From contig NZ_LNSB01000005.1 in the NCBI RefSeq assembly GCF_001468285.1, positions 62,001 through 126,000 on the forward strand: a DNA stretch of 64,000 bases, read 5' to 3'. This DNA is from Sphingopyxis sp. HIX. GTDB taxonomy: Bacteria; Pseudomonadota; Alphaproteobacteria; Sphingomonadales; Sphingomonadaceae. Below the pieces are notes generated by a model that had not been told where the DNA came from, did no database searches, and was given only the letters and a program-made list of their open reading frames with translations. This document shows, piece after piece, positions 63,747 through 64,000 of this stretch (its first letter is position 1; every line of letters starts with the position of its first letter). Made by a program: the position numbers and the translations under genes.

Positions 63747-64000
63747 ATGAACGCCGCCCCCGCCTGCCCCTTCGACCAGAAGCGCCTAGGCCGCCTCGGT
63801 TTCGGCTGCGCGGCGCTCGGCAATCTGTTCCGCGCGATCAGCGACGACGAGGCCGTAGCGACGGTGCAGGCGGCGGTCGATGCCGATATCCGCTATTTCG
63901 ACGTCGCGCCGCATTATGGTTTCGGCCTCGCCGAAAAACGCCTCGGCGCGGCGCTCGCCGAGGCCGATCCGGGCGAAAGCGTCGTCATCTCGACGAAGGT
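63747..64000 (+). CDS. Aldo/keto reductase, candidate L-fucose/D-threo-aldose 1-dehydrogenase, cut by window edge
   Basis: The first 84 residues of an aldo/keto reductase are visible. LGFGCAALGNLF and the catalytic-region YFDVAPHYGFGLAEKRLG, with the Asp and Tyr of the family tetrad, match the D-threo-aldose (L-fucose/galactose) 1-dehydrogenase and pyridoxal dehydrogenase subgroup. It would oxidise an aldose to its lactone. GGAGCG lies just before the ATG. The rest of the gene lies outside the window, so length and fine substrate clues are missing. Confidence 0.8.
   Translation, partial: MNAAPACPFDQKRLGRLGFGCAALGNLFRAISDDEAVATVQAAVDADIRYFDVAPHYGFGLAEKRLGAALAEADPGESVVISTK

Noticed and set aside
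1-64000. CRISPR arrays, tRNA or rRNA genes, transposases, phage genes
   Set aside because: No regular repeat-spacer pattern, RNA-gene signature or transposase-like protein was seen while reading both strands; only REP-like palindromes were found.

Overview
The window is high-GC DNA (roughly two-thirds G+C by eye) with the gene content of an alphaproteobacterial sphingomonad, such as Sphingopyxis or Sphingomonas. The evidence is a TonB-dependent outer-membrane receptor feeding sugar operons, a non-phosphorylative L-rhamnose pathway of the kind described in Sphingomonas, REP-like palindromes between genes, and tightly packed operons in which starts and stops overlap as ATGA or GTGA. I saw no rRNA, tRNA, CRISPR array, transposase or integrase.

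Layout. (1) 1-7786, minus strand: an exopolysaccharide/capsule operon (HpcH-type aldolase, inositol-phosphatase-like enzyme, Wza-like export protein, Wzz-like co-polymerase, GT2 transferase, GT87-like membrane protein, NAD-dependent epimerase cut by the window edge). (2) 7928-10491, plus strand: M23 peptidase, FecI-type ECF sigma factor, a 63-residue stand-alone FecR N-terminal domain, and a DNA-alkylation-repair HEAT protein. (3) 10492-19821, minus strand: split transketolase, FGGY kinase, TonB receptor, MFS sugar porter and a DUF5060 glycosidase, best read as a D-apiose (apulose) uptake and catabolism operon. (4) 20078-27694, plus strand: DeoR regulator, TIM-barrel sugar isomerase, L-lactate dehydrogenase, L-rhamnose 1-dehydrogenase and glycolate oxidase GlcDEF. 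(5) 27770-38024, plus strand: GH140 endo-apiosidase, L-rhamnonate dehydratase, diketo-acid hydrolase, two further rhamnose enzymes, GH78 alpha-L-rhamnosidase, a racemase-superfamily protein and an organic-acid MFS porter. (6) 38021-43175, minus strand: GH127, SDR, RuBisCO-like protein and DUF1537 acid-sugar kinase. (7) 43374-55333: FadR-type regulator, alpha-ketoglutarate-semialdehyde dehydrogenase, GH2, parallel-beta-helix glycosidase, GH28, hydroxyacid reductase, glycerate kinase and 2-keto-3-deoxy-acid dehydratase. (8) 55398-64000: an unusual operon combining a sugar-mutarotase-like protein, SDR, CoA transferase, leaderless solute-binding-like protein and enoyl-CoA hydratase, followed by MFS, enolase-superfamily dehydratase, regulator and aldo/keto reductase.

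How it fits together. The enzyme set (apiosidase, rhamnosidase, GH127, GH2, GH28, beta-helix enzyme) resembles what is needed for rhamnogalacturonan-II side chains or another apiose- and rhamnose-bearing plant glycan. Released L-rhamnose would be converted by the dehydrogenase, lactonase, dehydratase, second dehydrogenase and hydrolase to pyruvate plus L-lactate, and LldD would oxidise the lactate. Released D-apiose would go through isomerase, kinase and transketolase. The kinase/RuBisCO-like module fits an oxidised apiose branch that can yield 3-phosphoglycerate and glycolate; GlcDEF, the hydroxyacid reductase and glycerate kinase could handle the glycolate. Two AT-rich motifs recur upstream of several of these operons and suggest shared control. 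The CoA-transferase operon is the part with no pathway I recognise.
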